Part shown: positions 50,666 through 59,306 of the stretch, piece by piece | How positions within the stretch are numbered: position 1 is the first letter of the stretch | Layout: every line of letters starts with the position of its first letter | NCBI GenBank assembly: GCA_002281855.1 | Contig: NCHQ01000030.1 | Location: 60,526 to 124,525 of the forward strand | Direction: 5' to 3' | Origin: Rhodospirillales bacterium 24-66-33 | Lineage (GTDB): Bacteria > Pseudomonadota > Alphaproteobacteria > Reyranellales > Reyranellaceae | Length of the DNA: 64,000 nucleotides | Notes under the pieces: generated by a model | Database searches by the model: none | The model's input: only the letters and a program-made list of their open reading frames with translations | What the model was told of the DNA's origin: nothing | Made by a program: the position numbers and the translations under genes

Positions 50666-52798
50666 ATGGCACGTTTCCTCGCCCTTCTTTTCGTGCTTCT
50701 GGCCGGTCCGGCCTTCGCGCAGGCGGTCGTGACGACCGAAAACGTGCGGTCCGAACTCGTCTCCGAGGTCGCGACGGTCAAGCCCGGCGAGCCCTTCTGG
50801 GTCGGGCTGCGCCAGACGATGCGCCCCAAGTGGCACACCTACTGGAAGAATCCGGGCGAATCCGGCCTGCCGACCGAGATCGCTTGGAAGCTGCCCGAAG
50901 GCGCCAAGGCCGATCCGATCGTGTGGCCCGCGCCGACCCTGTTCGATATCGGCGGCGTCACGAATTACGGCTTCAAGGACGAGTCGATGCTGCTGGTGCG
51001 CATCACGCCGCCGGCCGACCTCGCGGGACCGCTGACGCTGGCGGCCGAGGCCAACTGGCTGGTCTGCGAGGATGTCTGCATCCCCGAAGAGGGCAAGTTC
51101 GAGCTGGTGCTGCCCTCGGGCGCGGCCGCAACGCCGGCACCGCCCGCCACGCGCACTCTGTTCGAACAGGCGCGTCGTGCGGTACCGACGGCCAGCCCGT
51201 GGCCCGCCCGCTATGGCCTGTCCAAGACCGGAGACCCGACCCTGCTGGTCGAGGCCAAGGGCCTGAAACCCGACTCGGTGAGCGACGTCTATTTCTTCCC
51301 GGCCGAGTGGGGTCCCGTGGCCACGATGGCCAAGCAGACTGCCACGGTCACGCCCGAGGGCATCCGCATTCCCCTGAAGAAGGGCGACGCCAAGACCGCG
51401 ATGGCCGCCGACCTCGCCGGGACCCTGGTGCTCACCGAGAAGACGGCCGACGGCAACGTGAAGCAGGCCTTCGACGTCTCGGCCAGGCTCGATCCGGCGT
51501 TCGTGCCGGCCGCCACCGCATCTCTCGCGAACGCGGTCGGCGCAGAGGATCTTTCGCTGGCGCAGGCGCTGCTGTTCGCGCTGCTGGGCGGCCTGATCCT
51601 GAACCTGATGCCCTGCGTCTTCCCGGTGCTGGCCATGAAGGCCGCGGCCTTCGCGCGCCTTGCCGGCCACGAGCGCAGCGAGATGCGCCGCGATGGGCTC
51701 GCCTACACCGCCGGGGTCCTCGCCTCCTTTGCCGCCATGGCGGGCATCGTGATCGCGATTCGCTCGACCGCGGGCGAGGTGAACTGGGGCTTCCAGTTCC
51801 AGTCGCCGGTCTTCTCGCTCCTGATCGCCTATCTGTTCTTCGTGGTCGGCCTCAACCTCTCGGGTGTGTTCGAGGTCGGCAACCGCCTGGCCGGCGTCGG
51901 CCAGGGCCTGGTCTCCCGCGGCGGCACCACGGGCGCCTTCTTCACCGGCGTGCTGGCGGTCATCGTGGCGACGCCCTGCACCGCGCCGTTCATGGCCGCC
52001 GCGCTGGGCTTTGCGCTCAGCCAGCCGGCGCCCGCCACCGTCGCGGTGCTGCTGGCGATGGGCCTCGGCCTGGCCTTGCCCTATCTGGCGCTGTCGATGA
52101 CGCCCGCGCTGCAGCGGCTGATGCCGCGGCCCGGTCCGTGGATGGACCGGCTGCGCCAGTTCCTCGCGTTCCCCATGTACGCCTCCGCCGTCTGGATGAT
52201 CTGGGTGCTAACCCAGCAGACCGGCGCCGACGGCGTGCTCTATGCGCTGGGCGGGATGATCCTGATCGCCTTCGCCATCTGGCTGCTACGGATCGGCAGC
52301 GGCGCCTCGGCGGGCACTTGGGCACGCCGCGGCCTTGCCGCCGGCGCCGTGCTGCTGGCCTTTGCCGCCACGCTCAAGCTCGACGACAGTCCCGCGACCG
52401 CCGCCTCGGCCTCGGGCGGTCCGAATGCCGGTGTCAGCTTCGAAGGCTGGGAACGCTTCTCGCGCGCCCGGATGGCCGAGGCCGTCGCCGCCGGCAAGCC
52501 GGTCTTCGTCGACTTCACTGCCGCCTGGTGCATTACGTGCCTGGTGAACGAGCGGGTCGCGCTCGAGACGCCGGCCACCCGCAGGGCGTTCGAGCAGGCC
52601 GGTGTCGTCAAGCTCAAGGGCGACTGGACCAACCGCGATGCCGAAATCACGGGAGTCTTGAAGGAACTCGGCCGCGCCGGCGTTCCGCTTTACCTGTTCT
52701 GGGCGCCGGGGGCGGATCGGCCGAAGATCCTGCCGCAGGTCCTCACCGAGTCGCTGATCCTGTCGGAGTTGTCGTCAATCCAGCAAGCCAAGCGTTAG
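50666..52798 (+). CDS. DsbD/ScsB family thiol:disulfide interchange protein
   Basis: 710 residues. A signal peptide (about 1-19) leads to an N-terminal DsbD-like periplasmic domain with a cysteine pair in LVCEDVCIP. The central region has about eight membrane helices with NLMPCVFPVLAMKAA and VATPCTAPFMAAALG, the redox-active cysteine pair. The C-terminal thioredoxin domain has AAWCITCLVN (C-x-x-C). It carries electrons from cytosolic thioredoxin to periplasmic clients. The long N-terminal domain resembles ScsB. The gene is followed 9 bp later by a redoxin gene, a probable client. Confidence 0.92.
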   Translation: MARFLALLFVLLAGPAFAQAVVTTENVRSELVSEVATVKPGEPFWVGLRQTMRPKWHTYWKNPGESGLPTEIAWKLPEGAKADPIVWPAPTLFDIGGVTNYGFKDESMLLVRITPPADLAGPLTLAAEANWLVCEDVCIPEEGKFELVLPSGAAATPAPPATRTLFEQARRAVPTASPWPARYGLSKTGDPTLLVEAKGLKPDSVSDVYFFPAEWGPVATMAKQTATVTPEGIRIPLKKGDAKTAMAADLAGTLVLTEKTADGNVKQAFDVSARLDPAFVPAATASLANAVGAEDLSLAQALLFALLGGLILNLMPCVFPVLAMKAAAFARLAGHERSEMRRDGLAYTAGVLASFAAMAGIVIAIRSTAGEVNWGFQFQSPVFSLLIAYLFFVVGLNLSGVFEVGNRLAGVGQGLVSRGGTTGAFFTGVLAVIVATPCTAPFMAAALGFALSQPAPATVAVLLAMGLGLALPYLALSMTPALQRLMPRPGPWMDRLRQFLAFPMYASAVWMIWVLTQQTGADGVLYALGGMILIAFAIWLLRIGSGASAGTWARRGLAAGAVLLAFAATLKLDDSPATAASASGGPNAGVSFEGWERFSRARMAEAVAAGKPVFVDFTAAWCITCLVNERVALETPATRRAFEQAGVVKLKGDWTNRDAEITGVLKELGRAGVPLYLFWAPGADRPKILPQVLTESLILSELSSIQQAKR

Positions 52799-52807
52799 GA
52801 GGCCATC

Positions 52808-53449
52808 ATGTCGAAGCTGAATGTTCCCCGTCGTTCCCTGATGATCGGTGGCGCCGCGCTCGCCCTCGCCCCCGCCGCCGCTTTTGCCAGCTCGAGCCCC
52901 GATGTCGGCAAGCCGGCGCCGCAGTTCACCGCCGTCGACAGCAACGGCAAGAGCTGGTCGCTGGCCGACCTCAAGGGCAAGGTCGTCGTCCTCGAGACGA
53001 CGAATCATGACTGCCCCTACGTGCGCAAGCACTACACCTCCAACAACATGCAGGACCAGCAGCGCGAAGCCGCCGCAAAGGGCGTCGTCTGGCTGACCGT
53101 CGCCTCCTCCGCCACCGGCGAGCAGGGCCATGTGACGGCCACGCAGGCCAACGCCCTCACCAAGAGCCGCAATGCCGCGCCCGCGGCCGTGCTGCTCGAC
53201 CCGCAGAGCAAGGTCGCGCGCGCCTATGGCGCCACGGTGACGCCGCACATGTACATCATCGATGCCAACGGCCTCCTGGTCTACAAGGGCGGCATCGACT
53301 CGATCCCTTCGTCGAGCGCCGCCGACATTCCGAAGGCCACGCAATATGTCCGCGTGGCGCTGGACCAGGTTCTGTCCGGCAAGCCGGTCGCCGACGCCTC
53401 GACCCGCGCCTATGGCTGCACGCTGAAATATCCCAAGACCTCGACCTGA
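52808..53449 (+). CDS. exported redoxin/peroxiredoxin-like protein
   Basis: 213 residues. An N-terminal twin-arginine or Sec signal (RRSLMIGGAALALAPAAAFA) precedes an AhpC/TSA-like thioredoxin fold (about 32-190). The active cysteine is in TTNHDCPYVRKHY, the cis-proline loop is GATVTPHMYIID, and a second cysteine in AYGCTLKY near the end may resolve it. It probably reduces peroxides or thiols in the periplasm with electrons from the DsbD-like protein encoded upstream. Confidence 0.88.
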   Translation: MSKLNVPRRSLMIGGAALALAPAAAFASSSPDVGKPAPQFTAVDSNGKSWSLADLKGKVVVLETTNHDCPYVRKHYTSNNMQDQQREAAAKGVVWLTVASSATGEQGHVTATQANALTKSRNAAPAAVLLDPQSKVARAYGATVTPHMYIIDANGLLVYKGGIDSIPSSSAADIPKATQYVRVALDQVLSGKPVADASTRAYGCTLKYPKTST

Positions 53450-53459
53450 CGGGCCGGCC

Positions 53460-54536
53460 ATGCCGCACGACGGCTGGCATCCGCACGACGAGTCTCACGG
53501 CCATCCCCCTCATCACCACGGCCCGCCGACCCGGCGGACCGTGCTGGCGGCAGCAGCCCTGCTGCCGTTCGGCAGCGCAAGCGCCCAGGCGGTCGATGCC
53601 GCCCAGCGCATCGCCGACGCCGCCACCCGCTTCCTCAGCGCCCTCGACGATGGCCAGCGCCGGAAGGCGATGATCGCCTTCGAGTCCGGCAATCGCCTCG
53701 ACTGGCATTACATCCCGCGCAGCCGCTCGGGCCTCGCCCTGGGAGAGATGCGCGCCGCCCAGGCCGACGCCGCCCGCGGCCTGTTCGCGTCGGTGCTGAA
53801 CCAGCGCGGCCTCGAGCTGCTCGATGGCGTACGCCTGCTCGAGGGCGTGCTGCGCGAACAGCAGGGCAGTTTCCGCGATCCCGCCCGCTACTACGTCTCG
53901 GTGTTCGGCACGCCCGGCCGCTTTCCCTGGGGTTGGCGGTTCGAGGGCCATCACCTGTCACTGAACGTGGCATTGCCGGCGCCCGGATATGTCGCGGTGA
54001 CGCCCTTCTTCACCGGCGCCCATCCCGCCACCGTGCGCGACGGTCCCCATCGGGGGTTCCGCCTGCTCGGCGCCTCCGAGGATCTTGCCCGCCGGATCAT
54101 GGCGGGCCTCAACGATCAGCAGCGCCAGACCGCGACCATCGCCAACCGCTCGTTCGGAGAGATCGTGGCGAGCCCGCAGCGTGAGCAGGATATCGGTAAT
54201 CCGCGCGGCCTGCTGCTGGGTGAAATGACCGGTGCGCAACGAACTTTGGTCGAGGCGCTGATGGACCGTTTCCTCGGCACGCTTGCTGCCGACCTCATGG
54301 CCCAGCAAAAGCAGCGGCTCATGGAACAAGGCCTGGCGACCTTCCGCTTCGCCTGGGCCGGATCGCTGACGCCGGGCGAGGCGCATTATTTCCGGGTCCA
54401 CGGCCCCGTGACGCTGATCGAGCACGACAACACCCAGAATGGCGCCAACCACGTCCACGCTGTGTGGCGCGACCTCGCCGCCGATTTCGGGGGCGACGCG
54501 CTGGCCGATCACTACCGCCAGCAGAAGCATCGCTGA
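53460..54536 (+). CDS. DUF3500 domain-containing exported protein with His-rich N-terminus
   Basis: 358 residues. The first about 25 residues are exceptionally rich in His, Asp and Pro, then a twin-arginine-like signal TRRTVLAAAALLPFGSASAQ. DUF3500 covers the rest: RKAMIAFESGNRLDWHYIPRSRSGLALGEM, EGHHLSLNVALP, FRFAWAGSLTPGEAHYFRVHGPVTLIEHDNTQNGANHVHAVWRD in pieces. The repeated histidines and Asp/Glu in the C-terminal half suggest a metal site. Its reaction is unknown. It follows the redoxin gene by 10 bp. Confidence 0.87.
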   Translation: MPHDGWHPHDESHGHPPHHHGPPTRRTVLAAAALLPFGSASAQAVDAAQRIADAATRFLSALDDGQRRKAMIAFESGNRLDWHYIPRSRSGLALGEMRAAQADAARGLFASVLNQRGLELLDGVRLLEGVLREQQGSFRDPARYYVSVFGTPGRFPWGWRFEGHHLSLNVALPAPGYVAVTPFFTGAHPATVRDGPHRGFRLLGASEDLARRIMAGLNDQQRQTATIANRSFGEIVASPQREQDIGNPRGLLLGEMTGAQRTLVEALMDRFLGTLAADLMAQQKQRLMEQGLATFRFAWAGSLTPGEAHYFRVHGPVTLIEHDNTQNGANHVHAVWRDLAADFGGDALADHYRQQKHR

Positions 54537-54543
54537 GTCCGGC

Positions 54544-55602
54544 TTAGGGGGCCGGATGGACGAGCCGGTGGATGAGGCCGAGCTTTTCTATGACGGGGGG
54601 CGACAGCACGAACGGATAGACGTCGGGCTGTCCCATGGCGCGGTTGAGGCTGTTTAGCGCCAGCGACAAAGGCGTCCAGCTATCGATGAGCTGGCCGATC
54701 TCGGCCGCGCGATAAGGGTCGAAATCGACGGTGGCATCCAGCTCCTCGCCTTTGGCCAGGCGCGGCTGGGTCGACAGGCCGAAGGCCCGCGCGATCTCGA
54801 GCGTGTCGACGATGTGCAGGTAGTGCGCCCAGGTCTCGGCGAAATCCTCCCACGGATGCGACGTCGCGTACTGGCTGACGAAATTCGACTGCCAGTCGGG
54901 CGGCGCGCCGTTGGCGTAATAGGCCTGCAATGCCTGCCCGTAATCCTGGCTGTCGTCGCCGAAGAGCTGTCGGCAGGCATCGAGTTGGCCGCCGTCGCGC
55001 ACCAGCCGGTCCCAGTAGTAGTGTCCGATCTCATGCCGGAAATGACCGAGCAGGGTCCGATAGGGCTCGTGCATGGCGACCCGGTTCTGCTCGCGCACGG
55101 CGTCGTCGGCCTCGGCCAGTGCGATGGTGATGAGGCCGTTGTCGTGCCCGGTCATGACGCGCGGTGCGTTGGACTGTGGCAGCTCGGCCAGGAAATCGAA
55201 GGCCAAGCCTTCCTCCGGCGATTCGGGTTTGGTCGGGACCGGCAGCTTCAGGCGCAGCAAAGAGTAGAAAAGCCTATGCTTGGCGATCTCGATCTTCTGC
55301 CAATGAGCCAGATTGTCGGGGATGGTGAGATCCGGGATCATCCGGTTGTGCCGGCAGGAGAGGCAGAAGGTCTCGGAAGACGTCGACTCGACCAGCCAGT
55401 TGCAGGCAGCGTGTTGGGCGTTGGCGCAGAAGCGATAGAGCACTTTTGGCGAAGCCAGCGCACGCCACAACTCGCCCTCCGGCTCGAGCGCCGAAACGGT
55501 CGCGACGTCGGGGACGTATCCGAGCTTGTGTCCGCATTTCACACAGACATCGTTCTCGAAATACAGGATCTGCTGGCAGCTCTGGCATTTGAAGAGTTTC
55601 AT
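54544..55602 (-). CDS. putative zinc-binding metallopeptidase with N-terminal zinc ribbon
   Basis: 352 residues. C6, C9, C20 and C23 form a zinc ribbon (FKCQSCQ, CVKCGHK). A second cysteine group (FCANAQHAACNW and CLSCRHN) follows. HEIGH at 191-195 is a zincin active site, and FAETWAHYLHIVDTL supplies the likely third ligand. The family is widespread and uncharacterised. No signal peptide, so it may be a cytosolic protease or nucleic-acid-linked enzyme. The ATG at 55602 starts directly at the ribbon. Confidence 0.85.
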   Translation of the reverse strand: MKLFKCQSCQQILYFENDVCVKCGHKLGYVPDVATVSALEPEGELWRALASPKVLYRFCANAQHAACNWLVESTSSETFCLSCRHNRMIPDLTIPDNLAHWQKIEIAKHRLFYSLLRLKLPVPTKPESPEEGLAFDFLAELPQSNAPRVMTGHDNGLITIALAEADDAVREQNRVAMHEPYRTLLGHFRHEIGHYYWDRLVRDGGQLDACRQLFGDDSQDYGQALQAYYANGAPPDWQSNFVSQYATSHPWEDFAETWAHYLHIVDTLEIARAFGLSTQPRLAKGEELDATVDFDPYRAAEIGQLIDSWTPLSLALNSLNRAMGQPDVYPFVLSPPVIEKLGLIHRLVHPAP

Positions 55603-55733
55603 CGCGCCCGTAACGCGGGGCCTGCCCCGATGTTGCCATGCCGTCCTGCCGCAGGCTGCGTCTCGCCAGAAGATGGTCGAGGAACTTTCCCCCCTGGCTG
55701 GCCGTTCTTGAGGCCTTACAGGGGGAGATGCGC

Positions 55734-56822
55734 ATGAGCGCCCGGACCGGAACCGAAACTGCGGCACCTGCCGACGAGCCCGTCGAGGCTCCCTCCGTCT
55801 TCGTCCATGGCGGCCGTGTCCTGCCCGCCGTTACCGTGGATACCTACAACGAGGAATTGCGCGACGACGAAGGCTTCATCGGCGATCGCGCCAGTCGCCG
55901 GGCGTTCCACGCCATCCTGGCCGACTGGCGGGACCGCCTGAAGGAGCGCGGAGAAGACCCGTTCGGCGACGTGCCGATGGAGGAAATCTCGAAGTCGAAG
56001 CTCGACAAGATGCTGTCCAGTGGCGACCCGGTGTCGGCGGGCCTCGTCCACACCGTGGTCGAGGAGTTCGCCGGCGAGCTTTCGACGGTGATACGCCGCT
56101 TCCTCCGCCTGGATACGTGGAAGGATACGCAGCGCATCGTGATCGGCGGCGGCATGATCGGCAGCCGGATCGGTGAACTGGCGATGGGACGCACCGGCAT
56201 CATGCTGGCGGCCGACGGCATCAAGATCGAACTCGCGGCAATCCAGAACGATCCCGACGAGGCGGGGCTGATCGGCGCCGTGCACCTGGCCCCGAGCTGG
56301 GTGATGGCGGGGCACGATGCCATCCTCGCCGTCGACATCGGCGGCACCAATGTGCGGGTGGGCGTTGTCGAGCTCAATTCGGGCAAGCGCGGCGACGTCG
56401 AGGAAGCGGACGTCTGGAAGCGCCAGGTCTGGCGGCATTCCGACGACGAGCCCGACCGCGACGAAGCCATCGAGAAAATCGCCGCGATGCTGAACAAGCT
56501 GATCGACCGGGCGAAACAGGAAAAGATGAAGCTCGCGCCGTTCATGGGAATCGGGTGCCCCGGCCTGATCGACGAGCACGGCTCCATCCTGAAGGGCGGC
56601 CAGAACCTGCCGGGCAACTGGGAAGGCAAGTCGTTCAACCTCGCCGCCGCCCTGTCGGCTCACCTGCCCAAGATCGGCGGCCACGAGATCTTCATCCAGA
56701 TCCACAACGACGCCGTCGTTCAGGGCCTGAGCGAAGTGCCGAACATGAAGGACGTCGAGCACTGGGGCGTCATGACGATCGGCACCGGGCTCGGCAACGC
56801 CCGGTTCACCAATCGCGAGTGA
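55734..56822 (+). CDS. ROK-like sugar-kinase-fold protein with circularly permuted motif order
   Basis: 362 residues. Residues about 200-362 carry the N-terminal half of a ROK kinase: ILAVDIGGTNVRVGVVEL, FMGIGCPGLIDEHGSI, NLPGNWEG, HNDAVVQGLSE and the phosphate loop TIGTGLGNARF at the very end. Residues about 95-195 look like the C-terminal half of the same fold: a helix-rich segment, then RIVIGGGMIGSR and EAGLIGAVHLAPSW. The order of halves is thus swapped, and the ROK zinc motif C-x-C-G is missing. It may be a kinase or a sugar-binding regulator. GGGGGAG precedes the ATG at 55734; an ATG two codons earlier is possible. Confidence 0.8.
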   Translation: MSARTGTETAAPADEPVEAPSVFVHGGRVLPAVTVDTYNEELRDDEGFIGDRASRRAFHAILADWRDRLKERGEDPFGDVPMEEISKSKLDKMLSSGDPVSAGLVHTVVEEFAGELSTVIRRFLRLDTWKDTQRIVIGGGMIGSRIGELAMGRTGIMLAADGIKIELAAIQNDPDEAGLIGAVHLAPSWVMAGHDAILAVDIGGTNVRVGVVELNSGKRGDVEEADVWKRQVWRHSDDEPDRDEAIEKIAAMLNKLIDRAKQEKMKLAPFMGIGCPGLIDEHGSILKGGQNLPGNWEGKSFNLAAALSAHLPKIGGHEIFIQIHNDAVVQGLSEVPNMKDVEHWGVMTIGTGLGNARFTNRE

Positions 56823-56844
56823 CTCGGGTCCGACCGGAAGAGCC

Positions 56845-57011
56845 TAACAGGCTGTTGAAATAGGCCTCTCAGAAGCACCCACGAGCAACATTTTTGCGCC
56901 AACGCTCACCGCGGCACAGGATGCAGGGGTGCGACATCGGCTTCATTTATTTCGTTTGTTTCGTTTGTTTCGTTTATTCGCCGTGACTCCCACCGTTTCA
57001 ACGGGCTGCTA
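56845..57011. mobile_element. 167-bp MITE-like insertion-sequence remnant
   Basis: TAACAGGCTGTTGAAA at the left end and TTTCAACGGGCTGCTA at the right form inverted repeats matching at 13 of 16 positions. GGCTGTTGAAA ends occur on IS1182-like elements. No transposase frame is inside. The interior includes an AT-rich 9-nt tandem repeat. No clear target duplication is visible. Confidence 0.5.
56950..56976 (+). repeat. three copies of a 9-nt tandem repeat
   Basis: TTTCGTTTG, TTTCGTTTG and TTTCGTTTA follow one another inside the MITE-like element. The copy number may vary between strains by slippage. Confidence 0.85.
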
Positions 57012-57110
57012 AAGGTCCTTCGCTTCGCTCAGGATGACAATAATACCGCCATCGACGCACTACGCCGGTGCAAGGAATGTTGTCATCCCGAGCGTGAGCG
57101 AGGGACCTTT
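57011..57110. repeat. 100-bp palindromic intergenic repeat, copy 2
   Basis: AAAGGTCCTTCGCTTCGCTC with its continuation AGGATGACAA is mirrored by TTGTCATCCCGAGCGTGAGC plus GAGGGACCTTT across a 40-bp centre. It shares the GTCATCCTGAGCG core with the repeat at 37844-37931. It lies just past the cysteine synthase stop and abuts the MITE-like element. Confidence 0.82.
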
Positions 57111-57120
57111 GTATTTTGCC

Positions 57121-58197
57121 CTATCCCATCTGATAGCCGGGCGTGGACTTCGAGATGGCGATCTCGGACTCGTCCATGTCGTCGATGATGCCCTCGAACA
57201 ACGGCGTCGTGAGATAGCGCTCGCCGGTGTCGGGCAACATGCAGAGGATGACCGAACCGGGTGCGGCCTTGGCCGCCACCTGGAGAGCGATGGCGAAGGT
57301 CGAGCCGCCGGAAATACCGGTGAAGATACCTTCCTTCTGCGCCAGCGCCTTGGCGCATTTGATGCCATCGGCCCCGACGACCGGCAGCAGCTCGTCGTAA
57401 TATTTCTTGTCGATCGACTCCTGCAGCACGAGCGGGATGAAATCCGGCGTCCAGCCCTGGATCGGATGCGGCTCGAAGGCGGGATGACTGACCGCGGGTG
57501 AGCCGTCCGCCGCGCGCTCCTGGGGCTTGCCGCTGCCAAGGAGCTGGGCATTGGCAGGCTCGGTCAGGATGATCTTCGTCTCCGGCCGCTCCTGGCGCAG
57601 CACCCGCGCCACGCCGGTCACCGTGCCGCCGGTGCCGTAGCCACTCACGAAATAGTCGAGCCGGTGTCCCGCGAAGTCGGCCAGGATTTCGCGCGCCGTC
57701 GTCGCTTCATGGATCTCGGCGTTGGCATCCGTCTCGAACTGGTGGGCCAGGAACCAGCCGTTGGCCTTCGCGAGTTCGACCGCCTTCTGGTACATGCCGA
57801 AGCCCTTCTGCGCGCGCGGGGTCAGCACGACCTTGGCGCCCAGCATGCGCATCAGCTTGCGCCGCTCGATCGAGAAACTGTCGGCCATGGTGACGACCAG
57901 CGGATAGCCCTTCTGGGCGCAGACCATGGCCAGGCCGATGCCGGTATTGCCGCTGGTCGCCTCGACCACGGTCTGGCCGGGCTTCAGCGTGCCGTTGCGC
58001 TCGGCCGCCTCGATGATGTTGACGGCCAGGCGATCCTTCACCGAGCCGCCGGGATTGAAGGCCTCGACCTTGACGTAGATCGTGACGCCCTTGGGGGCGA
58101 GCGCGTTGATGCGGATGCAGGGCGTGTCGCCGATCGTGTCGAGCACACTGTCGTAAAGCCGACCGCGTCCCGCCGTGGTCCGGATCTTGGTGTCCAT
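57121..58197 (-). CDS. cysteine synthase A-like PLP-dependent enzyme
   Basis: 358 residues, fold type II. K54 in PGGSVKDRLAVN binds PLP; EATSGNTGIGLAMV holds substrate carboxylate; VSGYGTGGTVTGVARVL binds the cofactor phosphate; GISGGSTFAIALQVA follows. It should make cysteine from O-acetylserine and sulfide, although cystathionine beta-synthase-like activity cannot be excluded. GGAG six bases before the ATG at 58197 favours that start over the ATG two codons earlier. Confidence 0.92.
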   Translation of the reverse strand: MDTKIRTTAGRGRLYDSVLDTIGDTPCIRINALAPKGVTIYVKVEAFNPGGSVKDRLAVNIIEAAERNGTLKPGQTVVEATSGNTGIGLAMVCAQKGYPLVVTMADSFSIERRKLMRMLGAKVVLTPRAQKGFGMYQKAVELAKANGWFLAHQFETDANAEIHEATTAREILADFAGHRLDYFVSGYGTGGTVTGVARVLRQERPETKIILTEPANAQLLGSGKPQERAADGSPAVSHPAFEPHPIQGWTPDFIPLVLQESIDKKYYDELLPVVGADGIKCAKALAQKEGIFTGISGGSTFAIALQVAAKAAPGSVILCMLPDTGERYLTTPLFEGIIDDMDESEIAISKSTPGYQMG

Positions 58198-58289
58198 TTT
58201 CATCTCCGTGTGCGTGGAGGCGAATTCTACGCCGGTTCAGCGGCAACGCGAAACCGGAGTAGGATGACGCGGATCGGGGGGAGGAAGCG

Positions 58290-59291
58290 ATGAGACGTCG
58301 GATATTCTTGACGGGCATGGGCGCGGCCGGGCTTGCGGCGAGGGCGAGGCCGGGCTTCGCGCAGGCCGACGCGCTGCCCTCCTGGAACGATGGGCCGGTG
58401 AAGCGCTCGATCCTCGACTTCATCGAACGCACGACGACCCCGGGCGGGCCGGACTGGGTGCCGGTGCCGGAGCGCATCGCCTGCTTCGACAATGACGGCA
58501 CGCTGTGGACGGAACAGCCCATCTACGTCCAGATCGCCTTCGCCGTCGATCGCGTGAAGGCGATGGCGCCGCAGCATCCCGAATGGCGCACGAAGGAGCC
58601 GTTCCGGTCGGTGCTGTCCGATGACCGTGCCGCCCTGGCGGCGTTGGGCGAAAAGGGCTTCCTCGAAATCATCGCGGCGACGCACACCGGCCTGACGACG
58701 GAGGCCTTCGCGAAGGCGGTGGCCGACTGGCTGGCAACCGCCCGTCATCCGCGCTTCAAGCGTCCCTACACCGACCTCGTCTACCAGCCGATGCTCGAGC
58801 TGCTGGCGCTGCTGCGCACCCATCAGTTCAAGACCTTCATCGTCTCGGGCGGCGGCATCGAGTTCATGCGACCGTGGACGGAGCGCGTCTACGGCATCCC
58901 GCCGGAGCAGGTCGTGGGCTCCTCGGGCGTCACCCGCTACCGACTGCGGCCGGACGGTACGCCGGAGCTGGTGAAGGAGGCCAAGATCCTGTTCATCGAC
59001 GACGGCCCGGGCAAACCGGAAGGAATCAACCAGTTCATCGGCCGGCGCCCCGTCTTCGCCTTCGGCAATTCCGATGGCGACCAGCAGATGCTCGAATGGA
59101 CGGCGGCGGGCAGCGGCGCACGCTTCATGGGCCTCGTGCATCACGCCGATGCCGTCCGTGAATATGCCTACGATCGCCCCTCTCCGATCGGCCAGCTCGA
59201 CAAGGCCTGGGACGAGGCGCTGCGCCGCGACTGGACCATCGTCGACATGAAGAACGACTGGAAGGTCATCTACCCGTTCGAGCTGCGCTGA
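58290..59291 (+). CDS. exported HAD-superfamily phosphatase
   Basis: 333 residues. A signal peptide with an Arg-rich start (MRRRIFLTGMGAAGLAARAR, ending near GFAQ) precedes a HAD domain. Motif I is CFDNDGTLW (D-x-D-G-T; here D-N-D-G-T), motif II is FIVSGGGIEF, and motif IV is AFGNSDGDQQM. It resembles phosphoserine-phosphatase-like HAD enzymes secreted to the periplasm. Substrate unknown. Divergent from the cysteine synthase gene with 92 bp between starts. Confidence 0.87.
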   Translation: MRRRIFLTGMGAAGLAARARPGFAQADALPSWNDGPVKRSILDFIERTTTPGGPDWVPVPERIACFDNDGTLWTEQPIYVQIAFAVDRVKAMAPQHPEWRTKEPFRSVLSDDRAALAALGEKGFLEIIAATHTGLTTEAFAKAVADWLATARHPRFKRPYTDLVYQPMLELLALLRTHQFKTFIVSGGGIEFMRPWTERVYGIPPEQVVGSSGVTRYRLRPDGTPELVKEAKILFIDDGPGKPEGINQFIGRRPVFAFGNSDGDQQMLEWTAAGSGARFMGLVHHADAVREYAYDRPSPIGQLDKAWDEALRRDWTIVDMKNDWKVIYPFELR

Positions 59292-59306
59292 AGTCTGCGC
59301 GACCGG

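Noticed and set aside
55734..56822. ROK-like gene truncated by the neighbouring MITE-like element
   Set aside because: The missing half is present at the N-terminus, and the stop lies 22 bp before the element, so a permuted intact gene explains the sequence better.
56950..56976. CRISPR-like repeat
   Set aside because: Units are 9 nt, contiguous and without spacers; this is a simple tandem repeat.
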